A stretch of DNA of 64,000 nucleotides from DATBGZ01 sp036557785 (GTDB taxonomy: Bacteria > Actinomycetota > Actinomycetes > Mycobacteriales > Micromonosporaceae). Positions 32,257 to 44,471 of the stretch are shown here, piece by piece (the stretch's first letter is position 1; each line of letters begins with the position of its first letter). Where the stretch lies: positions 1 to 64,000 of the forward strand of contig DATBGZ010000098.1 of assembly GCA_036557785.1 (NCBI GenBank). The letters run 5' to 3'. Under the pieces are notes generated by a model. The model did no database searches and had not been told where the DNA came from. It worked only from the letters and a program-made list of their open reading frames with translations. The position numbers and the translations under genes were made by a program.

Positions 32257-34536
32257 GTGGCGGGCACGGACGACGGCGTGCGGCACCGGCAGCCGGGAAC
32301 CCCGGATGGCGCCGATGCCAGGGACTTCGCCGACCCTGCCGCTGCCGAGCAGGCTTTCGAGGCCGCCGCGGGCACGTCCGCGACCCAGGCGCTGCCGATG
32401 CTGCGGCGGGACGGTGACGATGAGCCCGAACTCCACTCCGTACGGGCGGTGGCCAAGCGCGTCCCGTCGCCGCTGCCAGCGCTCGGCCGTGACGAAATCT
32501 CCGATCTGCCGGCCTCTGCCCGCGCCACCGCGGATCGCCGGCGCCGTGATCGCGAGACCGCGATGGGTGGCGTGACCGGCGCCGCCGAGCCCGAGGCGGT
32601 GCTCCCGGAGCTGGCCGCGCCCTCGGAGCCTGCGGTCCTCGTCCCGCGGCAGCGGCGGGAGCCGGAGCTCGAGCAGGAGGGCTGGGCCGTCGGCGATGGC
32701 GTGCCTCGAGTGCCCGTCCCCGTCGGCGCGGCTGCCGCCGAGGATTCCGGCGACATCGAGCTGGTCCCGCTCGGCTCCCGATCCCGCGAGGTGGCGCGGC
32801 CATCAGTCCCGGCCGCGTCGGCTGGGCCGCCCCCGGCCGAGCCGCCCGCGTCCCACAGCGCTGGGCGCCACGCGGCCACGGGCCAGCCCGGCGGCCATGA
32901 CCGGCCGTACGCGCGCGGCGGCGAGGCCTCGCCGCCCGCTCAGCCGCCGGCTCCGCCACCACCACCTCCGCCACCGCCCCCACCGGCGCCGCCGGTGATG
33001 GGGCAACCGCCGGATGAGCCAGAGGAGCCACACCGGCCGGCCGGCCCGAGCGCCGCCGCCCTCGCCGGACCCACCGAGCAGGTCGAGATCGTCGACGCCG
33101 AGATCGTGGACGACCGGCCACGGCCGTTCGTCGGTGCGGACATCCAGACCGACGAGTGGCAGGCCGTACCGGCGGCGGCCCCGCCGCCGCGTCCGCCGGT
33201 CCCGGAGCCCCCGCCCCAGGCGCGCCCGCAGCAACCTCCCCCGATCCAGGGCCCCCCGCAGCCAGCCCCACCGATGCAGGGCCCCCCGCAGCCGGCCCCA
33301 CCGATGCAGGGCCCGCCGACGCAGGGCCCGCCCCACGGCGCAGGCCGTCCGGCCATGGGACCGCCCCCGCCCGCCCTGCCACGCCGGCTCGGGCCGCGGC
33401 AGGGCCTGCCCGCCGGGCCCGGCGTGCTGGTCGCCGACACCTGGGAGACCGCCCCGCTGCCGCCGGTCGGCGACGAGTACGAGGGTCGGCGTCGCCGGCA
33501 GCGGCGGATCCCGAGCTCCCGGCCCAGTCGCGCGGGCTGGCTCGTGGTGCTCGGCGTGGTGCTCTCGCTCTCCGCCGCGGTCGCCGTGCCGTTCATCATC
33601 GCCGGCAACGGCGAGGCGCCCGGCGACAACAACGCGCTGCAGAGCCAGACCCCTGGCTACTCACCGGGACCCGACAGCTCGTATCAGGGCGTGGGCCAGT
33701 TGCCGATCATCATGGCGCCCAGCGCGACACCGAGTGGGAGCGCCGGCTCCACCACGCCAGCTCCCGACGCGACCAGGTCCACTGCGCCCAAGTCCAGCAC
33801 CGGGACACCTCCGCTCCCACCGCCCGGCCCACCGAGCAACCTGGCCACGTCGAGCCGTACGACCAGTTCCCTGACGCTGTCCTGGAACGCGTCGTCGGGC
33901 ACCGTGGGCCAGTACTTGATCGAGAGCTGCCTGGGCAGCGAGTGCACCAACTTCGTCCAATGGGGCACCTCGCCCGTGACCGGCGCAAACGTCCAAGGGT
34001 TGACGCCGGGTACGACCTACCGGTTCCGCGTGCGCGCCACCAACAGCGGCGGCAACTCCGCCTACAGCAATGCCACGAGCGGCACCACGTTCTTCCTCGC
34101 GGAGCTGCAGGGGGAGTCTGGGATGCCCAGCGGGTGTGCTGCCGTGCGTACCGTGAACGGCGCCAGCAATGGACGGGTAATGGACCGGATCGGCGACAAC
34201 AATGACTGGACCGGTTGCTTCAGCAGCAGCGACGGCGTCGTGACATTCATTAACGTCAACGTTCCGGCGGGGACCTTCTCGGTCACGATCTACTACGTCT
34301 TCAACGAGCAGAACGGGGACAGTCAGCGGCTCGCCCGACTCCGCCTGACCGCCCCGGGTACCACGATCAACTTCGACCATACCTATGCACGGACTACCAC
34401 AGTGCAGAGTTGGACGACGCCAACCTTCACCCGTGCCGCGCCGACCGCGTTCACCATGACCTACTCGAACCCCGGCGGTCCGGGCCAGGACCGCGCACCG
34501 GCGCTCGACCGGATCGTGATACAGCAGACCGGCTGA
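32257..34536 (+). CDS. Proline-rich, single-pass membrane protein with FN3 and C-terminal carbohydrate-binding-like domain
   Basis: A 759-residue protein. Residues 1-420 are acidic then proline/alanine-rich and low complexity, with a run of prolines near 229-247 and 10-residue repeats near 328-355. One transmembrane helix (WLVVLGVVLSLSAAVAVPFII, about 426-446) follows. Outside lies a Ser/Thr/Pro linker, a fibronectin type III domain (about 523-613; LTLSWNASSGTVGQYLIESC, VQGLTPGTTYRFRVRATNSGG), and a CBM6/35-like beta-sandwich (about 620-759). The likely orientation is cytoplasmic N-terminus, extracellular C-terminus binding a glycan. GTG 32257 has GAGGGGAACC upstream. Confidence 0.8.
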   Translation: MAGTDDGVRHRQPGTPDGADARDFADPAAAEQAFEAAAGTSATQALPMLRRDGDDEPELHSVRAVAKRVPSPLPALGRDEISDLPASARATADRRRRDRETAMGGVTGAAEPEAVLPELAAPSEPAVLVPRQRREPELEQEGWAVGDGVPRVPVPVGAAAAEDSGDIELVPLGSRSREVARPSVPAASAGPPPAEPPASHSAGRHAATGQPGGHDRPYARGGEASPPAQPPAPPPPPPPPPPPAPPVMGQPPDEPEEPHRPAGPSAAALAGPTEQVEIVDAEIVDDRPRPFVGADIQTDEWQAVPAAAPPPRPPVPEPPPQARPQQPPPIQGPPQPAPPMQGPPQPAPPMQGPPTQGPPHGAGRPAMGPPPPALPRRLGPRQGLPAGPGVLVADTWETAPLPPVGDEYEGRRRRQRRIPSSRPSRAGWLVVLGVVLSLSAAVAVPFIIAGNGEAPGDNNALQSQTPGYSPGPDSSYQGVGQLPIIMAPSATPSGSAGSTTPAPDATRSTAPKSSTGTPPLPPPGPPSNLATSSRTTSSLTLSWNASSGTVGQYLIESCLGSECTNFVQWGTSPVTGANVQGLTPGTTYRFRVRATNSGGNSAYSNATSGTTFFLAELQGESGMPSGCAAVRTVNGASNGRVMDRIGDNNDWTGCFSSSDGVVTFINVNVPAGTFSVTIYYVFNEQNGDSQRLARLRLTAPGTTINFDHTYARTTTVQSWTTPTFTRAAPTAFTMTYSNPGGPGQDRAPALDRIVIQQTG
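33241..33315. repeat. 30-bp tandem repeat in the FN3 protein gene
   Basis: Two and a half copies of a 30-bp unit (33241-33270, 33271-33300, then partial), each beginning CCGATSCAGGGCC, in frame. They encode the repeat PPQPAPPMQG in the cytoplasmic proline-rich part. Confidence 0.85.
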
Positions 34537-34698
34537 GCCGGCGGGGCGCGGGTTTCTGTCACAGGGGGCGGTTAGAGTTGCGCGGTGCCCGCCCGGGGGT
34601 TGGTTGCGGCGGGTCCGCGGGGCCTGCGGCGCGTACGGGCAGGTCCTTGCGTGCAGGGCCATGGTGGTGTTGGCGACGTACCGGTGGGGCTGGTGACT

Positions 34699-37779
<3,081 letters not shown>

Positions 37780-37889
37780 CTGCCTCGCTGCGGGAGCACG
37801 GCACTGAACTTGCCCGGCAGGTGTGCCGTGTCTGGCAGCGTGACCCTTGTCTGGGACCGCGAATCTTCGGCGCGAGAAGGAGAAGGACT

Positions 37890-38399
37890 GTGAGCGAGAG
37901 CGGGGGTGGCCGGCCGACCTCGTCCCGGGTCGCCGGCGGCAAGGTACGGACGCGACGGACACGCAGGACGGTGCTCCTGGGGGCGAGCGCGCTGGGAGCG
38001 GGCGGCGTCCTCGCTGCCTGCGGCGCCTCCCCGTCGCCGAACCCGGGGCCGGCGAGTCCAGCGCCGCAGGCACCACTGCCGGGCGCCGCGACCACGGGTC
38101 CGCTGGAGGTTCCGGCGGCCGAGATCCCGATCGGGGGCGGCAAGGTCTTTCCCGACAGCCGGACCGTGGTGACCCAGCCCAACGCCCAGGAGTTCCGCGC
38201 CTTCGACGCCACCTGCCAGCACCTGGGATGCATCGTCGGTACGGTCAGCGACGGGCTGATCACCTGCCCCTGCCACGGCAGCCAGTACCGGATCACCGAC
38301 GGCTCGGTCGCGCGGGGACCGAACACCGGGGAACCGTTGACCCGTGGTCTGCAGACAAAGACGGCCACCGTCACCGGCGACCGCATCGTGGTGACCTGA
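37890..38399 (+). CDS. Rieske (2Fe-2S) protein, Tat lipoprotein
   Basis: A 169-residue exported iron-sulfur protein. It has a twin-arginine signal (RRTRRTVLLGASALGAGG) and lipobox LAAC, so it should be folded before export and then lipid-anchored. The cluster ligands are C-x-H in CQHLGC and C-x2-H in CPCHGSQY. GTG 37890 has AAGGAGAAGG upstream. It is a small stand-alone Rieske protein, not the QcrA subunit of the bc1 complex; the electron partner is unknown. Confidence 0.92.
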   Translation: MSESGGGRPTSSRVAGGKVRTRRTRRTVLLGASALGAGGVLAACGASPSPNPGPASPAPQAPLPGAATTGPLEVPAAEIPIGGGKVFPDSRTVVTQPNAQEFRAFDATCQHLGCIVGTVSDGLITCPCHGSQYRITDGSVARGPNTGEPLTRGLQTKTATVTGDRIVVT

Positions 38400-38455
38400 C
38401 CACACCCAGGTCCGGTCGGTCAATGTTGTCGGGGGTTCCGGTTAGGGTTTCGCCC

Positions 38456-39022
38456 ATGGCAACCATTCGCGAGGGGAACCGGACCGCGCTCGTCGTGGTC
38501 GATCTGCAGGTCGGCGTCGTCGCTCACGCCTGGAACGTGGGCGAGGTGGTCGCGAACGCGGCGCTCGCCGTGGAGCGGGCCCGTGCCGCGGGCGTCCCGG
38601 TGATCTGGGTGCAGCACTCCGACAAGGACCTCATTCACGGCAGCACGGAGTGGGGTCTGGTCGCTCAGCTCGTGCCGGCCGAGGGTGAGCCCGTGATCCA
38701 CAAGCACTTCGAGTCGTCGTTCGAGGAGACCGAGCTGGGCGAGGTCCTCGAGCGGCTGGGCATCAGCCACATCGTCCTGGCCGGCGCCGCCTCCAACTGG
38801 TGCATCCGGGCCACGGCGTACGGCGCGCTCGACCGCGGCTACGACCTGACGCTGGTCAAGGACGCCCACACCACCGACGACCTCGAGATCCAGGGCGGAC
38901 CCACGATCCCGGCCCAGCACATCGTGACGGATCTCAATGTAGCGGTGCGCTGGCTCAGCTACCCGGGTCGCGCCAACACGACCGCGGCAGCGGCCGAGCT
39001 GGAGTTCCAGGCCTCGGCATGA
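38456..39022 (+). CDS. Isochorismatase-like cysteine hydrolase
   Basis: A 188-residue cysteine hydrolase: catalytic Asp in LVVVDLQVGVV (near 17), Lys in PVIHKHFESSF (near 82), and Cys in LAGAASNWCIRATAYGAL (near 117). The cis-peptide region and length fit the family of isochorismatases, nicotinamidases and carbamoyl hydrolases; the substrate is unknown. ATG 38456 has only a TAGGGT -10-like box about 8 bases upstream and no Shine-Dalgarno, suggesting a leaderless mRNA. Confidence 0.88.
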   Translation: MATIREGNRTALVVVDLQVGVVAHAWNVGEVVANAALAVERARAAGVPVIWVQHSDKDLIHGSTEWGLVAQLVPAEGEPVIHKHFESSFEETELGEVLERLGISHIVLAGAASNWCIRATAYGALDRGYDLTLVKDAHTTDDLEIQGGPTIPAQHIVTDLNVAVRWLSYPGRANTTAAAAELEFQASA

Positions 39023-39041
39023 GCCGGACTAGGCTCGCGGT

Positions 39042-41261
39042 GTGACCAGTCCGGTGCCGGCGGCGGGGTCGGCGGCCGCCGCTTCCCGGCGATCGTGGCG
39101 TCCGGCCCCGGGGACCATCCCGGAGGCTCCCGGGGTGTACCGGTTCCGGGACGAGCGCGGGCGGGTCATCTACGTCGGCAAGGCTCGCAGCCTGCGCCAG
39201 CGCCTCAACTCGTACTTCGCCGACCCGTGGACCCTGCACGCCCGCACCGCGCAGATGGTCTCGTCGGCGGTTGGCGTCGACTGGGTCACGGTCGGCACCG
39301 AGGTCGAGGCGTTGCAGCTCGAGTACAACTGGATCAAGGAGTACGACCCGAAGTTCAACATCAGGTACCGCGATGACAAGTCGTACCCGTTCCTCGCCGT
39401 CACGCTCGACGAGGAGTACCCGCGGCTGCAGGTGATGCGCGGCGCCAAGCGCAAGGGAGTGCGCTACTTCGGCCCGTACTCGCATGCCTGGGCGATCCGG
39501 GAGACGCTCGATCTTCTGCTGCGGGTGTTCCCGGCCCGCACGTGCAGCGCCGGGATCTTCAAGCGACACCGGCAGATCGGTCGCCCCTGCCTGCTCGGCG
39601 ACATCGGGAAGTGCTCGGCACCCTGCGTCGTCCGGGTCAGTGCCGAGGAGCATCGGGCGATCGTCGAGGAGTTCTGTGACTTCATGGCCGGTCGCACGGA
39701 CGAGATGGAGCGCCGCCTGGTCCGCGAGATGAAGGCCGCATCCGACGCGCTGGAGTTCGAGCGGGCCGCCCGGCTGCGCGACGACCTCGCCGCGCTGCGC
39801 CGGGCCATGGAGAAGCAGACCGTGGTCTTCGCCGACGGCACCGACGCTGATGTGGTCTCCTTCGCCGAGGACGAGCTGCAGGCGGCGGTCCAGGTCTTCC
39901 ACGTGCGGGGCGGCAGGGTACGCGGCCAGCGCGGCTGGGTCGTGGAGAAGACCGAGCAACTCTCCACAGGGGACCTGGTCGAGCACTTCTGCACCCAGGT
40001 CTACGGCGGCGAGGCCGACACGGGTGAGCAGACGGATATCCCGCGGGAGATCCTGGTGCCCGCGCTACCGTCCGATGTGGACACACTCACCTCCTGGCTC
40101 TCGCAACTGCGCGGGGCCAAAGTGACGCTTCGCGTACCGCAGCGGGGGGACAAGCGCACGCTGCTGGAGACAGTGGCGCGCAACGCCGGCGAGGCGTTGA
40201 CCCAGCACAAGCTGCGGCGGGCCGGCGACCTGACCGCACGCGGCCAGGCGCTGGAGGAGATCGCCGAGGGCCTCGGGTTGCTGACTGCCCCGCTGCGCAT
40301 CGAGTGCTATGACGTCTCGCAGATCCAGGGCACCGACGTGGTCGCGAGCATGGTGGTCTTCGAGGACGGTCTGGCCCGCAAGTCCGAGTACCGCCGGTTC
40401 ATCGTCGGTGGGCGGGCGGGGCGGGATGGCGTCGCGGCCACCGACGACGTCTCGGCGATCTCGGAGGTGCTGCGCCGCCGGTTCGCCCACCTCCGGCGAG
40501 CCCGCGAGCCGGAGCATTCAAGCACAGGTCTGGCGGCTCGCCAGACGGGTGAGCAGCCGCCGACCACGGGGACGCCGGCGCCCGGGACCGGGGCCGCGAG
40601 CATTCTGGAGGCCGACGGGCCAATGAGCGTCCTCGATCGCCCGGCCATCGACCCGGAGACCGGCAAGCCACGCAAGTTCGCGTACGCCCCGAACCTCGTC
40701 GTCGTCGACGGGGGCGCGCCGCAGGTCAATGCCGCGGCGGCGGTGATGCGCGAGATGGGCGTCGAGGATGTGGCGGTCTGTGGCCTGGCCAAGCGGCTGG
40801 AGGAGGTGTGGCTGCCGCACGAGCCGTTCCCGGTGGTGCTGCCCCGCACGTCCGAGGGCCTCTATCTGCTGCAGCGGGTCCGGGACGAGGCGCACCGGTT
40901 CGCGATCACGTTCCATCGGCAGCGCCGCTCCAAGCGCATGACAACCTCCACATTGGACAGCGTGCCGGGGTTGGGGGAGATCCGCCGCAAGGCTCTGCTG
41001 CGACGGTTCGGCTCGGTGAAGCGGCTCTCGGCCGCGAGCGTCGAGGAGATCGCCGAGGTGCCCGGCATCGGACGCCGTACGGCGGAAGCGGTTCTGGCCG
41101 CGCTCGTCGCCGCCAGGCCGGCCCCGGCCGAGACGGCCACCGCGGCTGGTCCAGAGCCCGAGCCCGAGCCCACCGCGGTGCCTGTTCCGGACGAGGCGCC
41201 GCAGCGTGGTGAGCATGAATCCCCGGCGCCCCAGGCCGAGCAGGTCCCGCCAGCGACGTAG
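39042..41261 (+). CDS. uvrC: Excinuclease ABC subunit UvrC
   Basis: Dual-incision nuclease of excision repair, 739 residues, longer than the usual 600-660. In order: GIY-YIG domain (GVYRFRDERGRVIYVGKARS), Cys-rich CSAGIFKRHRQIGRPCLLG, UvrBC helix pair (about 210-250), RNase H-like endonuclease region (IECYDVSQIQGTDVVASMVVF, VVVDGGAPQVNAAAAVM) and C-terminal helix-hairpin-helix (LDSVPGLGEIRRKALLRRF, IAEVPGIGRRTAEAVLA). A Gly/Thr/Pro-rich insert (about 492-535) splits the endonuclease domain, and the tail is Pro/Glu-rich. Starts the uvrC-rapZ-yvcK-whiA series. Confidence 0.96.
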   Translation: MTSPVPAAGSAAAASRRSWRPAPGTIPEAPGVYRFRDERGRVIYVGKARSLRQRLNSYFADPWTLHARTAQMVSSAVGVDWVTVGTEVEALQLEYNWIKEYDPKFNIRYRDDKSYPFLAVTLDEEYPRLQVMRGAKRKGVRYFGPYSHAWAIRETLDLLLRVFPARTCSAGIFKRHRQIGRPCLLGDIGKCSAPCVVRVSAEEHRAIVEEFCDFMAGRTDEMERRLVREMKAASDALEFERAARLRDDLAALRRAMEKQTVVFADGTDADVVSFAEDELQAAVQVFHVRGGRVRGQRGWVVEKTEQLSTGDLVEHFCTQVYGGEADTGEQTDIPREILVPALPSDVDTLTSWLSQLRGAKVTLRVPQRGDKRTLLETVARNAGEALTQHKLRRAGDLTARGQALEEIAEGLGLLTAPLRIECYDVSQIQGTDVVASMVVFEDGLARKSEYRRFIVGGRAGRDGVAATDDVSAISEVLRRRFAHLRRAREPEHSSTGLAARQTGEQPPTTGTPAPGTGAASILEADGPMSVLDRPAIDPETGKPRKFAYAPNLVVVDGGAPQVNAAAAVMREMGVEDVAVCGLAKRLEEVWLPHEPFPVVLPRTSEGLYLLQRVRDEAHRFAITFHRQRRSKRMTTSTLDSVPGLGEIRRKALLRRFGSVKRLSAASVEEIAEVPGIGRRTAEAVLAALVAARPAPAETATAAGPEPEPEPTAVPVPDEAPQRGEHESPAPQAEQVPPAT

Positions 41262-41299
41262 GGTTGCCCCGCGCGCTGATCGCGAGGGGAGGTTCGGGA

Positions 41300-42241
41300 G
41301 TGAAACAGGATCCGCGCGGCGCGGGGGTGGCGACGCGGCCGCGGGCATCGGCGGCGACACCGGTGCCCAGCCGGACGCGTGCCGACACGGACCTCGTGAT
41401 CGTCACGGGCGTCTCGGGTGGCGGGCGCAGCACGGTGGCGCGGGCCCTGGAGAACGTCGGCTTCTACGTCGTGGACAACCTGCCGCAGCGCCTGCTCATC
41501 GACATGGCCGAGCTCGCGTTCGCGGCTGGCGACGCGGGCCGGCGCACCGCGATGGTGCTCGACGTACGCAGCCGCGCCTTCTCCATCGACCTCGCCGCGG
41601 CGGTGCGCGCGCTGCGGGAGCGCGGCTTCGCGCCGAGGGTGGTCTTTGTCGACGCCGACGATGAGGTGCTGATCCGGCGGTTCGAGAACGTACGGCGGAC
41701 CCACCCGCTGCAGGAGGGTGGACGCCTGCCCGACGGCATCGCGGCCGAGCGGCTGCTGCTCGCGGAGGCGCGCGATAGCGCCGACGTCGTCATCGACACC
41801 ACGCACCTGAACGTGAACCAGCTGCGGGCCCGGGTGGAGGAGCTGTTCGGCGGCGACGACTCGCGGCGGCTGCGGATCACGATGCTCTCGTTCGGCTTCA
41901 AGTACGGTCTGCCCCCGGACGCCGACTTCGTGGTGGATGCCCGCTTCCTGCCCAACCCGTTCTGGGAGCCGGACCTGCGCGACCTGACCGGCCGTGACGG
42001 CGCGGTCAGCGCGTACGTGCTCTCCCAGGCCGGTGCGAGCCAGTTCGTCGACACGGTCGTGCAGTTGATCAACTCGACGGCGGCCGGGTTCGAGCGGGAG
42101 GGCAAGCGGTATCTGACGGTCGCGGTGGGCTGTACCGGCGGCAAGCACCGCAGTGTGGCGATCGCCGAGGAGTTGGCGCGGCGCCTACGCTCCGGACGGC
42201 TCTCGGCCAACGCCCAGCACCGTGACCTGGGGCGCGAGTGA
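41300..42241 (+). CDS. rapZ: RapZ-family nucleotide-binding protein
   Basis: A 313-residue P-loop protein. The Walker A form GVSGGGRST is typical of actinobacterial RapZ, in which Arg replaces the Lys. GFYVVDNLPQRLLIDM and the C-terminal CTGGKHRSVAIAEELARRL are diagnostic. In enterobacteria RapZ controls glucosamine-6-phosphate synthesis through sRNAs and binds the metabolite; in actinobacteria the role is less clear. GTG 41300 has GGGGAGG upstream, and the stop overlaps the yvcK start. Confidence 0.93.
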   Translation: MKQDPRGAGVATRPRASAATPVPSRTRADTDLVIVTGVSGGGRSTVARALENVGFYVVDNLPQRLLIDMAELAFAAGDAGRRTAMVLDVRSRAFSIDLAAAVRALRERGFAPRVVFVDADDEVLIRRFENVRRTHPLQEGGRLPDGIAAERLLLAEARDSADVVIDTTHLNVNQLRARVEELFGGDDSRRLRITMLSFGFKYGLPPDADFVVDARFLPNPFWEPDLRDLTGRDGAVSAYVLSQAGASQFVDTVVQLINSTAAGFEREGKRYLTVAVGCTGGKHRSVAIAEELARRLRSGRLSANAQHRDLGRE

Positions 42242-43272
42242 CGAGAACTCCGACGACGCCGGACGATCCTGTGCTGCGCGTCGTCGCCTTCGGTGGTGGG
42301 CATGGCTTGGCCGCGTCGCTGAAGGCGCTGAAGCTGCTGCGGGCCGAGCTCCCGCTCGAGCTGACCGCGGTCGTCACCGTCGGTGACGACGGGGGTTCCA
42401 GTGGACGGCTGCGCCGAGACCGCGGCGGACTTCCTCCGGGTGACCTGCGCCAAGCGCTGGCGGCGCTCGCGGATCCGACCGACCCGACCGCCCAGCTCAC
42501 CGCAGAGCTGTGGCAGCACCGATTCACAGGGGCCGATCACCTGGCCGGCCATACGGTGGGGAACCTGCTGCTCACCGGCTTGATGGAGATCACCGGAGAC
42601 TCCGTGGTCGCCTTGGAGCGAGCCCGTGAGCTGGTCCGGGCGGTGGGGCGCGTCCTGCCCCTGAGCCGGGTGCCGTTGCACATCGAGGCGACGGTGCAGG
42701 GCGACGACATCCGCCAGCCCATGGCACTGACGACCGTACGGGGCCAGCACGCGGTCGCGGTCACCCCCGGTGAGGTCCTCGACGTACGGCTCGACCCGCC
42801 GCGCCCGCCCGCATGTGCCGAGGCCCTGGACGCGGTGCGGGCAGCCGATTGGCTCGTCTTCGGACCGGGCTCGTGGTTCACCAGCGTGATCCCACACCTG
42901 CTCGTCCCGGAGCTCGCCGCCGCGATCACCGCATCGGCTGCGCGCCGGCTCGTGACGCTCAACCTCGCCGTGGAGCGGGAGACCGCGGGTCTGTCCCTGC
43001 CGGACCACGTTCGGGCGCTGGCCCGTTACCTGCCCGGCCTGCGGGTCGATGTCGTTCTCGCCGACTCCACCGCGGTGGCCGATCCCATTGGTGTCCAAGT
43101 TGCGGCAGAATCGCTAGGTGCACGCGTGGTCCTCGCACCGGTCGCCGTCGCCGACGGCACGCCTCGGCACGATCCGGCCGCGTTGGCGGGCGCGTTGCAC
43201 GAGGTGATGCGAGGCGGCTCTGGCCGCATTGAGACGTTTGACGAGCCGAACACCCGACTTTTCGCGAGGTGA
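42238..43272 (+). CDS. yvcK: YvcK / gluconeogenesis factor family protein
   Basis: A 344-residue protein with GGGHGLAASLKALK near 19-32 and VVTVGDDGGSSGRLRRDRGGLPPGD, typical of the YvcK (CofD-like) fold that binds UDP-sugars. In Bacillus and mycobacteria it affects cell-wall precursor flux and growth on gluconeogenic carbon, and mycobacterial CuvA is its homologue. GTG 42238 overlaps the rapZ stop. The gap to whiA is 7 bases, so the three form one operon. Confidence 0.94.
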   Translation: MTRTPTTPDDPVLRVVAFGGGHGLAASLKALKLLRAELPLELTAVVTVGDDGGSSGRLRRDRGGLPPGDLRQALAALADPTDPTAQLTAELWQHRFTGADHLAGHTVGNLLLTGLMEITGDSVVALERARELVRAVGRVLPLSRVPLHIEATVQGDDIRQPMALTTVRGQHAVAVTPGEVLDVRLDPPRPPACAEALDAVRAADWLVFGPGSWFTSVIPHLLVPELAAAITASAARRLVTLNLAVERETAGLSLPDHVRALARYLPGLRVDVVLADSTAVADPIGVQVAAESLGARVVLAPVAVADGTPRHDPAALAGALHEVMRGGSGRIETFDEPNTRLFAR

Positions 43273-43279
43273 CCCCCCG

Positions 43280-44260
43280 ATGGCGATGACCGGTTCGGTC
43301 AAGGACGAGTTGAGCCGCACCGATGTATCGAAGCCGTGCTGCAGGCGGTCGGAGCTTGCGGCGCTGCTGCGCTTCGCGGGGGGCCTGCATATCGTCTCGG
43401 GCCGGGTCGTGGTCGAGGCCGAGCTGGACACGGGTGCGGCGGCCCGGCGGCTGCGCCGCGAGGTCAACGAGGTGTACGGCTACCCCAGCGAGTTCCATGT
43501 GCTCGCCTCGGGTGGCCTGCGCAAGGGCAGCCACTACATCGTGCGCGTGGTCAAGGATGGCGAGGCGCTGGCCCGGCAGACCGGGCTGCTCGACGTGCGG
43601 GGTCGGCCGGTAAGGGGGCTGCCCCAGCACATCATCTCCGGCAATGTCTGCTGCGCGGTCGCCGCGTGGCGGGGCGCGTTCCTGGCGCACGGCTCGCTGA
43701 CCGAGCCGGGTCGCTCCTCTGCCCTGGAGATCACCTGCCCGGGCCCGGAGGCGGCGCAGGCCCTGGTCGGGCTCGCCCGCCGCATCAACATCGCCGCCAA
43801 GAGCCGGGAGGTGCGTGGCGTCGACCGGGTCGTGGTCAAGGACGGTGACGCGATCGCGGCCCTGCTGACCCGGATGCAGGCGCACGCCAGCGTGCTGGCG
43901 TGGGAGGAGCGGCGCGTACGGCGTGAGGTCCGGGCGACGGCGAACCGGCTGGCGAACTTCGACGACGCGAACCTGCGCCGGTCCGCGCGCGCGGCCGTGG
44001 CGGCTTCGGCTCGGGTCACCCGTGCCCTGGAGATCCTGGGCGAGGACGCCCCGGGCCACCTCACGAGCGCGGGCACCCTGCGTCTGGCCCACAAGCAGGC
44101 GTCGCTCGAGGAGCTCGGCTCGCTCGCCGACCCACCACTGACCAAGGACGCGATCGCCGGCCGGATCCGCCGGCTGCTCGCGCTCGCCGACAAACGTGCT
44201 CGCGACCTGGGCATCCCCGACACCGAGTCCGTCGTCACCGCCGAGATGCTCGCCTCCTGA
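43280..44260 (+). CDS. whiA: Sporulation regulator / DNA-binding protein WhiA
   Basis: A 326-residue WhiA protein. The N-terminal LAGLIDADG-endonuclease-like domain (about 1-210; SRTDVSKPCCRRSELAALLRFAGG) and the C-terminal helix-turn-helix (EELGSLADPPLTKDAIAGRIRRLLALADKRA) are both clear. In Streptomyces WhiA works with WhiB to activate sporulation septation genes; it is also present in non-sporulating Gram-positives. Its stop is followed 14 bases later by palindromic element A2, which could end the operon before gap. Confidence 0.96.
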   Translation: MAMTGSVKDELSRTDVSKPCCRRSELAALLRFAGGLHIVSGRVVVEAELDTGAAARRLRREVNEVYGYPSEFHVLASGGLRKGSHYIVRVVKDGEALARQTGLLDVRGRPVRGLPQHIISGNVCCAVAAWRGAFLAHGSLTEPGRSSALEITCPGPEAAQALVGLARRINIAAKSREVRGVDRVVVKDGDAIAALLTRMQAHASVLAWEERRVRREVRATANRLANFDDANLRRSARAAVAASARVTRALEILGEDAPGHLTSAGTLRLAHKQASLEELGSLADPPLTKDAIAGRIRRLLALADKRARDLGIPDTESVVTAEMLAS

Positions 44261-44273
44261 CCCTCCCCTCCCT

Positions 44274-44335
44274 GTTGATCTAGGGCGGAGGGCCGTGATC
44301 GGAGATCAACTCACGTGCGCAGGCCCTAGATCAAC
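44274..44335. repeat. Palindromic element family A, copy 2
   Basis: Outer arms GTTGATCTAGGGC (44274-44286) and GCCCTAGATCAAC (44323-44335). The inner stem GTGA/TCAC surrounds the loop TCGGAGATCAAC. It lies between whiA and gap, 14 bases after whiA. Confidence 0.92.
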
Positions 44336-44471
44336 GCCGGGGGATGACGGCCCCTGCGCGTCCCTGGCGCCTCGGAACAGATAGTCTGCAATGTGATGCG
44401 GCGATGGGGCCGAGACGGATGTATCGGCCGCCGGCTGTAGCGGGCCGGCGCAAGAGTGAGGGGTAACTCCT

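Noticed and set aside
41264..41300. Upstream TTG start for rapZ
   Set aside because: GTG 41300 has a much better ribosome-binding site and the family N-terminus starts later.
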